Shown here piece after piece: positions 1-10,039 of a stretch of DNA of 64,000 nucleotides. This stretch comes from Alphaproteobacteria bacterium (GTDB taxonomy: Bacteria > Pseudomonadota > Alphaproteobacteria > UBA7985 > JAUIBT01): positions 48,374 through 112,373 of the forward strand of contig JAUIBT010000010.1 in NCBI GenBank assembly GCA_030428255.1. The letters are read 5' to 3'. The translations under genes and the position numbers were made by a program. Each line of letters opens with the position of its first letter. The stretch's first letter is position 1. The notes under the pieces were generated by a model, which saw only the letters and a list, made by a program, of their open reading frames with translations, made no database searches and was not told where the DNA came from.

Positions 1-2
1 TC

Positions 3-3000
3 AACCGCCTGGAAGACTTTTGGGAGCAAGTCTGGGATCATTTCGAGATCCTGGGCGACAAGGGCTATGCCCCCTATTTGACCAGCGATACCGACGTCAA
101 GGCGGCGCGCTTCTTCCCCACCGCCAAGGTCAACTTTGCCGAAAACCTGTTGCGCTACCGCGATCCGGCCAGTGACGCCATCGTCTCTTGGACCGAAGCT
201 GGGCACCAGGAGACCCTCAGCTATCAGGCGCTGAGCGACCAGGTCTCGCGCATGCAGCAGTGGCTTAAGGATCAAGGCGTCGGCCATGGCGACAAGGTCG
301 CGGTCTACCTGCCCAACACCCCGCTGGCGGTCATCACCATGCTGGCCACCTCCAGTCTGGGCGCGGTCTTCTCCTCCGCATCACCCGATTTCGGGGTGCG
401 TGGCGTGCTGGATCGCTTTGAGCAGATCGAGCCCAAAGTCTTGGTCAGCGTGGACGGTTACACCTATGCCGGCAAGGCGCTGGACATCCGGCCCAAGCTG
501 GAAGAGATCGTCGCAGGCCTGCCCAGCCTTGAGGCCGTGGCCATCGCGCCATTCTTAGAGGACGATCCGTCGGTTGCCAGCATCGCCAAAGCCCAACGCT
601 TGGATCAGGTCTTGGCAAAATACGACGTAGAGCCGCTGACCTTCTTGCGTCAGGACGTGGACGACCCGCTGTACATCATGTTCTCGTCAGGCACCACGGG
701 CGCGCCCAAGTGCATCGTCCACCGCCAGGGTGGCGTGCTGCTGAAGCACATAGCCGAGCAAGCCCTGAACTGCGATATCCGCGAAGGCGACCGGGTGTTC
801 TATTTCACCACGCTGGGCTGGATGATGTGGAACTGGCTGGTCTCCTGCCTCGCCCAGAAAGCCACGCTGGTGCTGTTTGATGGCTCGCCCTTCCATCCCT
901 CGGCTGAAATTCTGTGGGACATGGCCGAAGCCGAGCGCCTGACCTTCTTCGGCACCTCGGCCAAATACATTGACGCGCTGCGCAAGCAAGAGGCCAAGCC
1001 CAAGGCCGGACGCCTGCTGTCCGAGCTGCGCACCATCGCTTCAACCGGCTCCCCGCTGGTTCACGAGAGCTTTGATTACGTCTACCAGAACATCAAAGAG
1101 GACGTCTGTTTGTCGTCGGTCTCTGGCGGCACCGATTTGGTGGCCTGCTTTATGGGCGGCTCGCCCATCTCGCCCGTTTATCGCGGCGAAATCCAAAAGC
1201 GTAGCCTTGGCATGGCGACCAACGTCTTTTCGGACACTGGCGAGCCCGTGGTCGGCGAAAAGGGTGAGCTGGTCTGCACCAAGCCTTTCCCGACCGTGCC
1301 GCTTGGCTTCCTGAACGACACCGATGGCAAGCGCTTCCACGACGCCTATTTCGACCGCTTCGAGGGCATCTGGACCCACGGCGATTACGTCGAGCTGACC
1401 GAAACCGGCGGCATGCTGGTCTATGGCCGCTCGGACGCCACGCTGAACCCCGGCGGCGTGCGTATTGGCACCGCCGAACTCTATCGCCAGGTCGAGACCT
1501 TCGATGAAGTGGCCGAGGCCCTGGTGATTGGCCAGGAGTGGGACAGCGATACCCGCGTGGTGCTGTTTGTCCGCTTGGCCGATGGCGTGGTGCTGGACGA
1601 CGCCCTGCGCAGCCGGATCCGCAAGCGGGTGCGTGCCGAGTGCAGCCCGCGCCACGTCCCGGCCCTGATCTTGGCCGTTGAGGATATCCCGCGCACCAAG
1701 TCCGGCAAGATTACCGAGTTGGCCGTGCGCGATGTCATCCATGGTCGAGCCATCAAGAACAAGGAGGCGCTGGCCAATCCCGAAGCGCTGGAGCTCTATA
1801 CGCAAATCCCCGACCTGCACCAGGACACGGAGACGCCCTTGCCTGGAGCTGGCGTCGAGAGCGCTGGTGATGAAGCCCAGAGCGACAGCCCCGTCGATAT
1901 GCAAGACTCGGTCGCGAAGACGGAAGGCGACAACGAGGACCAGTTGGGTGCGCCTGATTTGAGCGGCCTGGGACAGCCGCTTGAAGCCGCACACGCGGAC
2001 AGCGATCCGACCGAGTTTGATGAGGCCGAAATCTACCACGACTCCAGCCCGGAAGAGGCCAGCCCAGAAGACGCCAGTCCGGAAGAGACCAGCCCAGGAG
2101 ACGCCAGTCCGGAAGAGACCAGTCCGGAAGAGGACACCACAGAAGACGACATCAACGAGGCCGATACCCACGACCCGGCACTGGAGACAGCCCCCCAGAC
2201 ACCCCAGGCCCCCGCCAATCCCTTGGTGGAAGCCACAGGCGAGGACGCAGCCGCCAGCGCCGCAGCTCCTGCCCATGCCTTTGACTTCAAGGTCACGCCC
2301 ACACCGCCGACATCGGTTGGGGCCACCGCGCCTGTGCCGAAGGACAGCCAGGAAACCATGCCCGCCGACGAGCGCGAGGACATGCTGTTTGAGGCCCTGC
2401 CCATGTTCATGGAGCTGGCGCAGGCCCGGGCCTCGTTCTGGGATTTTGTTTGGGACAGCGTGGATCCAAAAGAAATGTCCAGCCGCACCGCCTTGCGGGG
2501 TTTCCCCACAACGCCACTGGCGGCCTTGTTTGACGCCCAGGCCTCCAAGCCGCCCTTTGGTGGCCTGACCACCACACCAACCAAGGATTTGAAACAGATC
2601 CTGGCCTCGGTCTCGGGTGCCAGCATAGCGGTGGGTCGCTTCGGCGATTGGGCCAACGCTGCGCCCGCGCTGTTTGCCGCTGGCGTGAGCGAGAAGCAAG
2701 TGCTGCTCAACGCCTACTCCTTCGATGGCGGCACCCACGGCGCCATGATGCAGGCTGCGGCACTCAGCCTGGGCTGCACACCGATTGCGGTGGGCGACAT
2801 CGACGCCGAGCGGCTGCTGAAGACCGTCATCGACTTTGAGGTCGAGGTGTTTGTCGGCCCCGCCGAGGCGCTGATTGACATGCTGGCCCGCGCTCAGGCC
2901 CAAGGCATCACCGCCCTACCCCTGCGTGCTGCGGTGGTGGATCAGGCCAACAGCCAAATCCCCAGCGCGCTCAAGCTGGCCTATCCGCGCATCACCATCA

Positions 3001-3560
3001 CCGGCACCATGATGGACGAGTTTTTCGGCATGATCGCCTATCAGCCCGCCGGCGAAGCGCCCTTTGTCTGCTCGGAGCGCTTGATCATTGAGATTTGCGA
3101 CCCGGCCACCGGCGATCAAGTCAACACCGGCGAGATTGGCGAGCTGGTCATCACCCGTCTGGACAAGCATACGCCGCTGTTCCGCATCGCCACTGGCGTG
3201 CTGACCCGCGAGCTGCAGGACGAGAGCCCTTCGCAGCGCAGCAACACCAAGATCCAGGGTTGGCTGGGCGCAAAAGACGAAGTGCTGTTCTTTGAAGATG
3301 GTTCGGCGCTGCACGGCGCCCAGGTCTTATCGCTGCTGGAAGCCCTGCCCGACGCCGAGACCGGGTTGATCCAGATCGACGACCAGCAGGGCGTGACGCT
3401 CAATCTGGTGGCCAAAGCGGGCGTGGACGAGGACAAGTTGGTGCGCGACGGCAACCGCGAGCTGCACATCTTCACCGGCCTGGAAGGACAGACCATTTTG
3501 CGCCCCGAAGGCTCGATTAGCCCCTATGGGCCGCTGATCGTGGACCGCCGCGGGCACTAG
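3..3560 (+). CDS. Acetoacetate-CoA ligase fused to a degenerate PaaK-like domain (5' end outside window)
   Basis: The reading frame is open from base 3, so the gene starts left of the window. The first ~590 visible codons match acetoacetyl-CoA synthetase of the ANL adenylate-forming superfamily: phosphate-binding loop SSGTTGAPK (nt ~681-713), [16 protein letters not shown] near 1435 and the C-terminal lysine motif PRTKSGKI near 1690. The usual family end ([17 protein letters not shown]) is followed not by a stop but by a ~190-codon acidic, Pro/Ser-rich linker containing six 15-bp repeats. The last ~390 codons resemble phenylacetate-CoA ligase (PaaK): [18 protein letters not shown] and [17 protein letters not shown]. 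Its P-loop is lost ([11 protein letters not shown]), and the RYRTRDL and GRSDDM signatures read RIATGVL and GAKDEVL, so this half is probably not catalytic. Expected reaction of the N-half: acetoacetate + ATP + CoA to acetoacetyl-CoA, in ketone-body or PHB turnover. Confidence 0.88.
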   Translation, partial: NRLEDFWEQVWDHFEILGDKGYAPYLTSDTDVKAARFFPTAKVNFAENLLRYRDPASDAIVSWTEAGHQETLSYQALSDQVSRMQQWLKDQGVGHGDKVAVYLPNTPLAVITMLATSSLGAVFSSASPDFGVRGVLDRFEQIEPKVLVSVDGYTYAGKALDIRPKLEEIVAGLPSLEAVAIAPFLEDDPSVASIAKAQRLDQVLAKYDVEPLTFLRQDVDDPLYIMFSSGTTGAPKCIVHRQGGVLLKHIAEQALNCDIREGDRVFYFTTLGWMMWNWLVSCLAQKATLVLFDGSPFHPSAEILWDMAEAERLTFFGTSAKYIDALRKQEAKPKAGRLLSELRTIASTGSPLVHESFDYVYQNIKEDVCLSSVSGGTDLVACFMGGSPISPVYRGEIQKRSLGMATNVFSDTGEPVVGEKGELVCTKPFPTVPLGFLNDTDGKRFHDAYFDRFEGIWTHGDYVELTETGGMLVYGRSDATLNPGGVRIGTAELYRQVETFDEVAEALVIGQEWDSDTRVVLFVRLADGVVLDDALRSRIRKRVRAECSPRHVPALILAVEDIPRTKSGKITELAVRDVIHGRAIKNKEALANPEALELYTQIPDLHQDTETPLPGAGVESAGDEAQSDSPVDMQDSVAKTEGDNEDQLGAPDLSGLGQPLEAAHADSDPTEFDEAEIYHDSSPEEASPEDASPEETSPGDASPEETSPEEDTTEDDINEADTHDPALETAPQTPQAPANPLVEATGEDAAASAAAPAHAFDFKVTPTPPTSVGATAPVPKDSQETMPADEREDMLFEALPMFMELAQARASFWDFVWDSVDPKEMSSRTALRGFPTTPLAALFDAQASKPPFGGLTTTPTKDLKQILASVSGASIAVGRFGDWANAAPALFAAGVSEKQVLLNAYSFDGGTHGAMMQAAALSLGCTPIAVGDIDAERLLKTVIDFEVEVFVGPAEALIDMLARAQAQGITALPLRAAVVDQANSQIPSALKLAYPRITITGTMMDEFFGMIAYQPAGEAPFVCSERLIIEICDPATGDQVNTGEIGELVITRLDKHTPLFRIATGVLTRELQDESPSQRSNTKIQGWLGAKDEVLFFEDGSALHGAQVLSLLEALPDAETGLIQIDDQQGVTLNLVAKAGVDEDKLVRDGNRELHIFTGLEGQTILRPEGSISPYGPLIVDRRGH
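2046..2135 (+). repeat. Six 15-bp tandem repeats in the ligase linker
   Basis: Six consecutive 15-bp units encode the pentapeptides [25 protein letters not shown] and SPEED. They are in frame and imperfect. They form the most acidic part of the linker between the two ligase domains, so copy-number change would alter linker length without a frameshift. Confidence 0.9.
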
Positions 3561-3581
3561 CGCCAAGTCCGAGCAATCGTC

Positions 3582-5042
3582 CTAAATCCCACCCATGCAG
3601 ATGGCCTTGACCTCCAGGTATTCGTCCAGGCCCTGGTGCGAGCCTTCACGGCCGATGCCCGATTCCTTGACCCCGCCAAAGGGCGACATCTCGTTGGACA
3701 TGACGCCGACGTTGACGCCGACCATGCCGGCCTCCAAAGCCTCCGACACCCGCCAAATCCGGCCAATGTCGCGGCTGTAGAAATAGCTCGCCAGTCCATA
3801 GCGCGTCGCGTTGGCCAGGCGGATCACCTCGGCCTCTTCCTTGAAGCGATAGACCGGGGCTAAGGGGCCAAAAGTCTCCTCAGCAAAGGCCAGCATGTTG
3901 GGTTTGGCTTCTGCAATGACGGTCGGCTCATAGAAGGTGCCGCCCAGCGCGTGCCGCTTGCCACCCGTGACGATCTCTGCGCCTTGGGCCTTGGCGTTGG
4001 CGACGTGCGCCTCAACCTTTGCCAGCGCCGCGTCACTGATTAGTGGGCCTTGTTCGACGCCCTCTTGCAGGCCGGGACCAACCCTGAGCTTCGAGACTCG
4101 CGCCGCTAAAGCCTTGACAAAGCGGCGATAAATTTTGTCCTGCGCGAAGATGCGATTGGCGCAGACGCAGGTCTGGCCGGTATTGCGGAACTTGGAAGCC
4201 ATGACCCCTTCGACTGCTGCGTCGATGTCCGCATCGTCAAAAACAATAAAGGGAGCATTGCCGCCCAGCTCCAGGCTGACGCGCTTGACCGTGTCAGCAG
4301 CCTGGCGCAGCAACAGCTTGCCGACACCCGTCGAGCCGGTGAAGGTCAATTTGCGCACCACCGGGCTTGCGGTCATGGCCTCGCCGATGGCTTTGGCGTC
4401 GCCGGTCACCACGTTGATCACCCCGGCTGGCAAGCCTGCGCGACGCCCCAGCTCGGCCATGGCCAGCGCAATAAAGGGCGTTTGCGGCGCGGGCTTGACC
4501 ACCACTGTACAACCCGCCGCCACCGCTGGAGCCACCTTGCGCGCGATCATGCCTGCGGGGAAGTTCCAAGGCGTGATGGCCGCGACGACACCGACTGGCT
4601 GCTTGATGGTCAAGAAGCGGCGATCCGCCGCGGTGGTGGGCATGGTCTCACCGCCCGCGCGGCGACCTTCTTCGGCAAACCAAATCAGGAACGAGGCCGC
4701 GCTGCCGATCTCGGCCTTGGCTTCGGCCAACGGCTTGCCTTGCTCTAGAGTCAAAATCAGGGCCAGGTCGTCGGCGTTCTCGGCCATCAAATCAGCCCAG
4801 TGGCGCAAAATGCCCGCCCGCTCGTGCGCTGTTGTGGTCTTGAAGCGCTGAAAGGCGGTCTCTGCAGCGGCAATCGCGCGCTCGGTTTCGCCCGCGCCCA
4901 TAACCGGCACAGCACCCAACAAGCTGCCGTCTGCCGGGTTGCGAATTTCGATGCTGCGGCCGGAATCCGCCCGCGTCCAGGTGTCGCCAATCAAACAATC
5001 TTGGCGAAACAAACTGCGGTCTTGCAACAGCTTTAGGCTCAT
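3582..5042 (-). CDS. gabD: Succinate-semialdehyde dehydrogenase (NAD(P)+), GabD type
   Basis: This 486-aa protein is a full-length aldehyde dehydrogenase that oxidises succinate semialdehyde to succinate in the cytoplasm. Visible signatures are TPWNFP near residue 158, the cofactor turn GSTGVG (236-241), the general-base Glu258 in LELGGN, and catalytic Cys292 in GQTCVCANR with the second Cys294 typical of GabD enzymes. The C-terminal half (PFGGVKESGIGREGS) is also GabD-like. Its ATG overlaps the stop of the upstream MmgE/PrpD gene as ATGA (5039-5042), so the two are probably translationally coupled. The exact substrate is inferred from the family; other semialdehydes are possible. Confidence 0.9.
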   Translation of the reverse strand: MSLKLLQDRSLFRQDCLIGDTWTRADSGRSIEIRNPADGSLLGAVPVMGAGETERAIAAAETAFQRFKTTTAHERAGILRHWADLMAENADDLALILTLEQGKPLAEAKAEIGSAASFLIWFAEEGRRAGGETMPTTAADRRFLTIKQPVGVVAAITPWNFPAGMIARKVAPAVAAGCTVVVKPAPQTPFIALAMAELGRRAGLPAGVINVVTGDAKAIGEAMTASPVVRKLTFTGSTGVGKLLLRQAADTVKRVSLELGGNAPFIVFDDADIDAAVEGVMASKFRNTGQTCVCANRIFAQDKIYRRFVKALAARVSKLRVGPGLQEGVEQGPLISDAALAKVEAHVANAKAQGAEIVTGGKRHALGGTFYEPTVIAEAKPNMLAFAEETFGPLAPVYRFKEEAEVIRLANATRYGLASYFYSRDIGRIWRVSEALEAGMVGVNVGVMSNEMSPFGGVKESGIGREGSHQGLDEYLEVKAICMGGI

Positions 5043-6394
5043 ACGCCGGGGCTCCTATCCTGACAAATCAAGTCTAGCATAGGGTTTAGATCAAGGCTGT
5101 CCTGGGTCAAGGGACCAAGCGCGCCCAAAATCGCCGCGCCATGGGTTGCGGACCACCAGTCACCGGATAAGGCATTGAATTTGGCAATTAAATCCGTGTC
5201 GCTGGGCGGGCTTTCCGGGTCCCAACTGGCCGCGACATAGCCGCTCTCGAACACACCCTTGGTCGTTTTGAGGCTGACCTTGGCCAGGCGTTGCGCCGGA
5301 AAGACGGCATTGCAGTGCGGGTCTTCAACTAGGGTGATACGCTGGGCCATGGCCAGGCTGTCGGCATCCTTCACACCCTCGTCGTTGATCTCGCGCGCGC
5401 CCAGCCGTCCCTTGGCCAAGAAGGCCGCCAAGGGAAAAGCCAACCCGTATTGAGCCTCTTCGGTATTGGCGGGCGCGTAGCCTTGCAGGCGCACCGCTTC
5501 GTGGAAAGTCGCGACTTCGACCGCCTCGATATCTGCCGCGCACAGGCCGTGGGCCTGCACCAGCGCCTCAGCCCCGGCAATGGCCGGTTGCGCCCAACGG
5601 CAGACCGGATAGGGCTTGATGTACTGCTCTAAAAAGCGCCAAGACTGGCCCAAATCGGCCCAGATGTCGGCCACCGCCTCGGCCTCACAGGTCAATGCGG
5701 GCGCTCCGGTAAAGCCATCCTGGGCCAGATAAGCTGAGGACACCCCGACCATTGCGCCCCAAGCCGAGCCATCGCGCAGCATGGTGGGGAAATCGATACA
5801 GCGCATCATCTGGCTGCGCGGGCCGTGATATTCTGCGATGCCGAGCGCGTGGCGGGTCTGCTCGCCGGTCTGCCCGCCCAGGCGCGCGCCCAGGGCCGCA
5901 ACCCCCAGTGCGTTCCAAGCCCCCGAGGTGTGGTAGTCGTAGCAGGTGGCGTGCTGAGCGATGCCAACGCGTATGGCGACTTCATAGCCGATGACAAAGC
6001 AGGCCAAGAAATCGTCATCGCTACGCCCGCCCTGCGCCTCGCTCTGCCAGAGCGCCAGCAAGCCCGGCAAGACGCCCGCGCCCGCGTGCCCCTTGGTCAA
6101 GCGGTGGCCATCGTGAGCGTCCAACGAGTCGATGGTCGCTCCGCCCGCCAGCGCCGCACCCAACGCATTGACCGACCGCCCGTCGCACAGCATCTTGGCC
6201 GCTCCGCCGCCGTAGTGCCGCGCGGCGTGGTTTTTCATGATCTGCGCCATCTTGGTGGTCGATCCGCCTGCCGCCACGCCGATCAGATCCATCAGCAAGC
6301 GTTTGGCCTCGTGGCGCATGCGCGGTTGCAGGTCGCTGGCGCTAAAATCGTGGATAAACTCCAACAGGGGCGAATTGGGCGTGACGGACGACAT
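5039..6394 (-). CDS. MmgE/PrpD family protein
   Basis: This 451-aa protein belongs to the MmgE/PrpD fold, whose members include 2-methylcitrate dehydratase and cis-aconitate decarboxylase. Family-like stretches are DLIGVAAGGS, DSLDAHDGHRLTKGHAGAGV and KPYPVCRWAQPAI. I start it at the ATG beginning MSSVTPN; the open frame continues 77 codons upstream through a tandem repeat but has no family similarity there. No methylcitrate synthase or isocitrate-lyase-like gene lies beside it, so a methylcitrate-cycle role is not supported. The coupling to gabD (ATGA overlap) suggests a shared small-acid catabolic role whose substrate is unknown. Confidence 0.85.
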   Translation of the reverse strand: MSSVTPNSPLLEFIHDFSASDLQPRMRHEAKRLLMDLIGVAAGGSTTKMAQIMKNHAARHYGGGAAKMLCDGRSVNALGAALAGGATIDSLDAHDGHRLTKGHAGAGVLPGLLALWQSEAQGGRSDDDFLACFVIGYEVAIRVGIAQHATCYDYHTSGAWNALGVAALGARLGGQTGEQTRHALGIAEYHGPRSQMMRCIDFPTMLRDGSAWGAMVGVSSAYLAQDGFTGAPALTCEAEAVADIWADLGQSWRFLEQYIKPYPVCRWAQPAIAGAEALVQAHGLCAADIEAVEVATFHEAVRLQGYAPANTEEAQYGLAFPLAAFLAKGRLGAREINDEGVKDADSLAMAQRITLVEDPHCNAVFPAQRLAKVSLKTTKGVFESGYVAASWDPESPPSDTDLIAKFNALSGDWWSATHGAAILGALGPLTQDSLDLNPMLDLICQDRSPGV

Positions 6395-6758
6395 GTTCGG
6401 GCCTTTCTGGTCAGGGCGTTCGCAGAACTGGTAGGCTATAAGACTGGTCCCGGATTGCATTGGCGGCGCGCCCAACTGCGCCATCCGACGTGCCCCTTTG
6501 CCGTGATTGCGCGCATTCAAGCGGCCCTGGTCTGCTAACCCCTGGTCCGCCCACCCCTGGTCCGCCAATCCCTGGTCCGCCAATCCCTGGTCCGCCAATC
6601 CCTGGTCCGCCAATCCTGCGCCCACAACCTGAACCCAGAGCTGGCGCTCTGGTGTGACGCGACCATAAAGCGCCGCCCCAAGACGCCAAACTTGCTCGCC
6701 GGGCGGCTATGGTAAGGCTCAGTGTCCGCCCCGCCCCACCTCGACCGGAGCTTCTTTC
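6395..6758. other. Divergent intergenic region with tandem repeat
   Basis: This 364-bp spacer separates two divergently transcribed genes, MmgE/PrpD on the minus strand and DUF3422 on the plus strand. It must contain both promoters, and its centre is the 15-bp repeat array at 6525-6614. I saw no convincing gene in it. The minus frame is open through the array, reading repeated LADQG, but has no recognisable start context. Confidence 0.6.
6525..6614. repeat. Six 15-bp tandem repeats, intergenic
   Basis: The unit is ccctggtccgccaat. Four copies (6555-6614) are perfect, and two diverged copies (6525-6554) precede them. The array lies between the start codons of two divergent genes, about 130 bp from one and 145 bp from the other. 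Confidence 0.95.
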
Positions 6759-8111
6759 ATGCCCGCGCTCACCTACCACCCCGACCGTTCGGCCCTGATC
6801 GCCGAGAGCCACTTGCGGCCCTTTCGAACCGTCGACAGCCCCTCACAGCTCAGCTTTGTCGCCTTCCTGAGATCGCCCGGTGACGCGAGTCCCATGGCCG
6901 GCCTGATCGCTAAGCTGTGCGAGACCTACGCCGTCACGCCACCCGAGAGCCAGGCCTTGCACTTTTCCGCAAATTTCGGCCTCTTCGATCTGCGCTGGGA
7001 GCGCCACACCGAGTTCGACAGCCTGCAAATCTTTAGCCCCCGCGATGCTGTCAACGACCAGCACGCCTTTTCAGCCACCGCCTTTGGCGTGTTGCCCAAG
7101 GCCTGGGTTGCCAGCCTGCCGGGAACCTGTTTCCTGTCCGGCCACATCGACATTCAAAGCACCGCCAAGCCAGAGCGCGACGCCGTAGCGGGCCTAGCGC
7201 GTGGTCTGGACACCGGCGCACTGGTCCTCAGCCAACTGCAAGACGGGCGCAGCACTTTGCTGACTGATTTTCGCGCCCACAGCGACGGCTTCCAGCGCTT
7301 TATGCTGCTCAATCACAACGCCAACGCTTATGAGCTGGGCCGCAGCGTCCAGCGCCTGGTGGAGATCGAGACCTATCGTGCGCTGATCCTGCTGGCCAAT
7401 CCCTTGGTGCGCGCGCAGGGGCCCTTGCTCAGCCGCCTGTCGCAACAGCTCAGCGCTTTGGTGCGCGAACTAGACGAGAGCCAAGAGCAGCAGCAGACCG
7501 ACAATGCCCGCTCTTTGCTCAGCAAGGCCTTGACCATCGAAGCCGAATTAGGACGCCTGGAGGCCGACACCGCCTATCGCCTCTCAGCCACCCGCGCCTA
7601 TGTGCCCTTGGTTGAGGAGCGCATCGCGCGGCTGAAGGAAACGCGCATGCCCGGTTGGCAGCGCTACTCCTCGTTCTTGATGCGCCGCATGGCACCGGCC
7701 GAACGCGCCGCCCTCAACCTGGCCCAGCGCATGAGCAGCGTGCAGGATCGTGCCAAGCGCATCGTCGCCCTGCTGCAGACCCAGATTTCGGTGCAAGTGG
7801 AGGTGCAGAACCAACAGCTCTTGAGCAACATGGAGGCCAACGCGCGCAAGCAGCTCCAGCTTCAGCGAGCGGTCGAGCTGATCGGAGCGGTGGCCATTAC
7901 CTACTACGCGGTGTCGGTGTTCGCCGTATTGCTCAAGCCCTTGCATTTGGGCGAGCTGGCGGTCTGGCTGAAGGCGGGATCTGTGCCGCTGTTCCTGGGC
8001 GCCGCGCTCTTCCTCAGCACCATGCTGTCGGGCCACCGGCACAAAGCCAAACCAAACAATGGGGGCACCAAAATTCTCGCGACGGATGAGGAGCCGACCA
8101 GCAAACCATGA
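6759..8111 (+). CDS. DUF3422 family membrane-anchored protein
   Basis: This 450-aa protein has the opening of the DUF3422 family (HPDRSALIAESHLRPF near residue 7) and a central ERHTEFDS segment. A long helical, coiled-coil-like region (residues ~230-365) is followed by two hydrophobic stretches (~372-392 and ~400-425) and a short polar tail. The layout suggests a large cytoplasmic domain anchored at the inner membrane by a C-terminal hairpin. Biochemical function is unknown for the family. The ATG at 6759 lies shortly after a purine-rich stretch (ggagcttc), a plausible ribosome site. It stands alone, divergent from the MmgE/PrpD-gabD unit. Confidence 0.82.
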   Translation: MPALTYHPDRSALIAESHLRPFRTVDSPSQLSFVAFLRSPGDASPMAGLIAKLCETYAVTPPESQALHFSANFGLFDLRWERHTEFDSLQIFSPRDAVNDQHAFSATAFGVLPKAWVASLPGTCFLSGHIDIQSTAKPERDAVAGLARGLDTGALVLSQLQDGRSTLLTDFRAHSDGFQRFMLLNHNANAYELGRSVQRLVEIETYRALILLANPLVRAQGPLLSRLSQQLSALVRELDESQEQQQTDNARSLLSKALTIEAELGRLEADTAYRLSATRAYVPLVEERIARLKETRMPGWQRYSSFLMRRMAPAERAALNLAQRMSSVQDRAKRIVALLQTQISVQVEVQNQQLLSNMEANARKQLQLQRAVELIGAVAITYYAVSVFAVLLKPLHLGELAVWLKAGSVPLFLGAALFLSTMLSGHRHKAKPNNGGTKILATDEEPTSKP

Positions 8112-8221
8112 GGGTTGCGCTCGACTAGGAGCGACGCGGGTTTGGCTTCGCTGTTTGATTTTGACGCAAATGCAGCTTGCGGGTCTTTGGCACCATCGCG
8201 GGCGATTGCTTGGATTTTGCT

Positions 8222-9247
8222 CTAGAACTCGATCTTGACCGACGCTTGTGCGGTGGTGCTGCGTTTGCGCTGCAGCGGCGGCGCGGGCTGGGCCAGCGTG
8301 TTGAAATCGTTGTCCGCATCCAGGTTGCCGATTCCCAGTCCCAAGGTGAGACCCGGTGCCATGACGTAGGTGGCGCCGGCAAACAGGTTGGTGGTGGTCA
8401 CACCGCCGCCAGCCGCAGACCGATGGACCAAGAAAGTCTCAACACCCGCACCGACGTCCAGCTCACCAAAGTCATAGGCCGCCCCAGTCGAAACGTACTC
8501 CAGGGCATAAATACGTGGAAAATCAACGCTGGCATAGTTGGCACCCAGCCGCCACCGTCCGATATAGGAGCGGATTGAGCCGCCCCACTCGCTGTATTTT
8601 CCGGTTGGGTTCAGGGGTGTAACCAGGCGCGATTCATCGTGTACCGCGCCAGAAAAGCCCAGGACAATGGCCGCCGGGCCCAACTGCCCGCTATACCCGA
8701 GCCCCAGGCCGTAGTTCGCGTCGTCGTCGATTGAGGCCTCGAAATCAATGCTGGCAAAGCGATTGCTATACAGCAGTTTGACGGTCTCAGTGAAGGTGCT
8801 GAGCTCGCCGATCTGATAGGCGCCATTGGCAAACAGCGGCACGTTGAGTTGGTTGTTGGCCCGGCCAGCGACATCCACGTCGCCCAGCGCCAGGCGACCA
8901 AAGGCGCCATCGACATAGACATAGCCGTCGTTGAACAGGGCCACGTCATAGCTGGCAGCCCCGCGGAGCTCACCGTCGAGCAAGTCATCGGATTGATAAA
9001 GGTCCAGCTCCAAATGTGCGCCGTATTCCAGGCCGGACTTGGTCTGGTGTTTGTAGTCGAAATTAAGACCGCCATCGACGCCAAAGCCCAACTCCTCGAC
9101 CGGCCCCTTGGGGTCGAAACGCGCACCGAAATGGCTCTCAAACTCCAAAAAGCCGCTGATCTCCAAATCTTGTGCCTGGGCGGTCTGAGCCATAGCAAGG
9201 TGCGCGAGCACAAATAGCGCCGACGCCGCCAGAGCGACTTTGTTCAT
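8222..9247 (-). CDS. Outer-membrane porin
   Basis: This 341-aa protein begins with a typical signal peptide (MNKVALAASALFVLAHLAMA, cleavage probably after AQA). Alternating amphipathic strands rich in Tyr and Gly with acidic loops follow, and the terminal residue is Phe (VKIEF), the usual beta-barrel insertion signature. The pattern fits the alphaproteobacterial general porin group, which allows diffusion of small hydrophilic solutes. The start at 9247 is chosen because GGAG stands 9 nt upstream and the signal peptide begins there; the open frame continues 24 codons further without any signal. The 289-bp AT-richer region upstream probably contains its promoter. It is monocistronic. Confidence 0.85.
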   Translation of the reverse strand: MNKVALAASALFVLAHLAMAQTAQAQDLEISGFLEFESHFGARFDPKGPVEELGFGVDGGLNFDYKHQTKSGLEYGAHLELDLYQSDDLLDGELRGAASYDVALFNDGYVYVDGAFGRLALGDVDVAGRANNQLNVPLFANGAYQIGELSTFTETVKLLYSNRFASIDFEASIDDDANYGLGLGYSGQLGPAAIVLGFSGAVHDESRLVTPLNPTGKYSEWGGSIRSYIGRWRLGANYASVDFPRIYALEYVSTGAAYDFGELDVGAGVETFLVHRSAAGGGVTTTNLFAGATYVMAPGLTLGLGIGNLDADNDFNTLAQPAPPLQRKRSTTAQASVKIEF

Positions 9248-9536
9248 AGGGAACTCCAAAGCGCGGCGTCTTTTGGCCGCATTTAGGTCCAAGTTAGGAC
9301 GCCGAGCTCCAGCTATCAAGTTAATCGCAAGTATTAGGACGTTACCTTAGCCTCCTTCCGCAGGAATTGCCCGCCGATCTTGGCTACTTTCTTAAGAAAA
9401 CAAATAACTAGTTGGTTTTATTGCGCGATCACACGATAGCAGAACGCGAAGTTTGCAACTTTAAGCAGCGCAATGACCCCAGGTCGCAGGTGTTGCAATT
9501 TACTCGCAACTTGCTCTCGGACGAAGGACCAAGACT

Positions 9537-10037
9537 TCAACCCAGAACCTTCGTGTAGTAGCGTACCCGTTTGCCCGGCTGGCCTGCGTCGCTCAAATCC
9601 CGATCATGCAGAGCGCAGAAGCCCAGCGCTGTGTGAAAGGCGTGCGAGCCCGGATTGTCGGGCTGACTGTTGACCTCCGCTGCCAGATGCAACAGCCCTT
9701 CGGCCCGCGCCCGCTCCTCCAACGCTTGATAGAAGCGCCGCGCTAATCCCTGACCGCGCTGGTCGGCAGCCACCACCACACGATCAATATAGGCAAAGGC
9801 GCGCAAGTGCTGTGCGAACCAGCGGTAGTTGGTACTCTGATAGTCCGCGCCAGGGGCCAAGGCGATCAAAAAGGAACCGCTGCCCGGTTCGGCCAGGGCC
9901 AACAGGCTCTGATCGATCAAAGCGCGCAGATCGCCCAAAGCCAGCGGCGAGGTATAGGCCACGTCGGCCTGGTTGCAGGCCAAGACCCGCTGCAAAACCG
10001 GCGCGTCCGCCTGGCGCAAATCGCAAAGATCCAGCAT
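9537..10037 (-). CDS. GNAT family N-acetyltransferase
   Basis: This 166-aa protein carries the acetyl-CoA binding signature of the GNAT fold (VVVAADQRGQGLARRFY, R/Q-x-x-G-x-G/A loop) near residue 90, followed by AAEVNSQPDNPGSHAFHTALGF, which is the typical end of the fold. Substrate unknown. It starts 2 nt after the gor stop codon and probably shares its transcript. Confidence 0.8.
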   Translation of the reverse strand: MLDLCDLRQADAPVLQRVLACNQADVAYTSPLALGDLRALIDQSLLALAEPGSGSFLIALAPGADYQSTNYRWFAQHLRAFAYIDRVVVAADQRGQGLARRFYQALEERARAEGLLHLAAEVNSQPDNPGSHAFHTALGFCALHDRDLSDAGQPGKRVRYYTKVLG

Positions 10038-10039
10038 AC

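Noticed and set aside
1041..2903. Long minus-strand open frame (620 codons) opposite the ligase fusion
   Set aside because: It is a GC-driven shadow: composition is Gly/Arg/His/Cys-rich with no family signature, while the plus strand encodes clear ligase motifs.
6525..6614. Possible CRISPR array
   Set aside because: The units abut without spacers; it is a simple tandem repeat. The same holds for the other arrays.
6395..6625. N-terminal extension of the MmgE/PrpD protein through LADQG repeats
   Set aside because: The family starts near the MSSVTPN methionine, and the extension is repeat plus low-complexity sequence without a start context.
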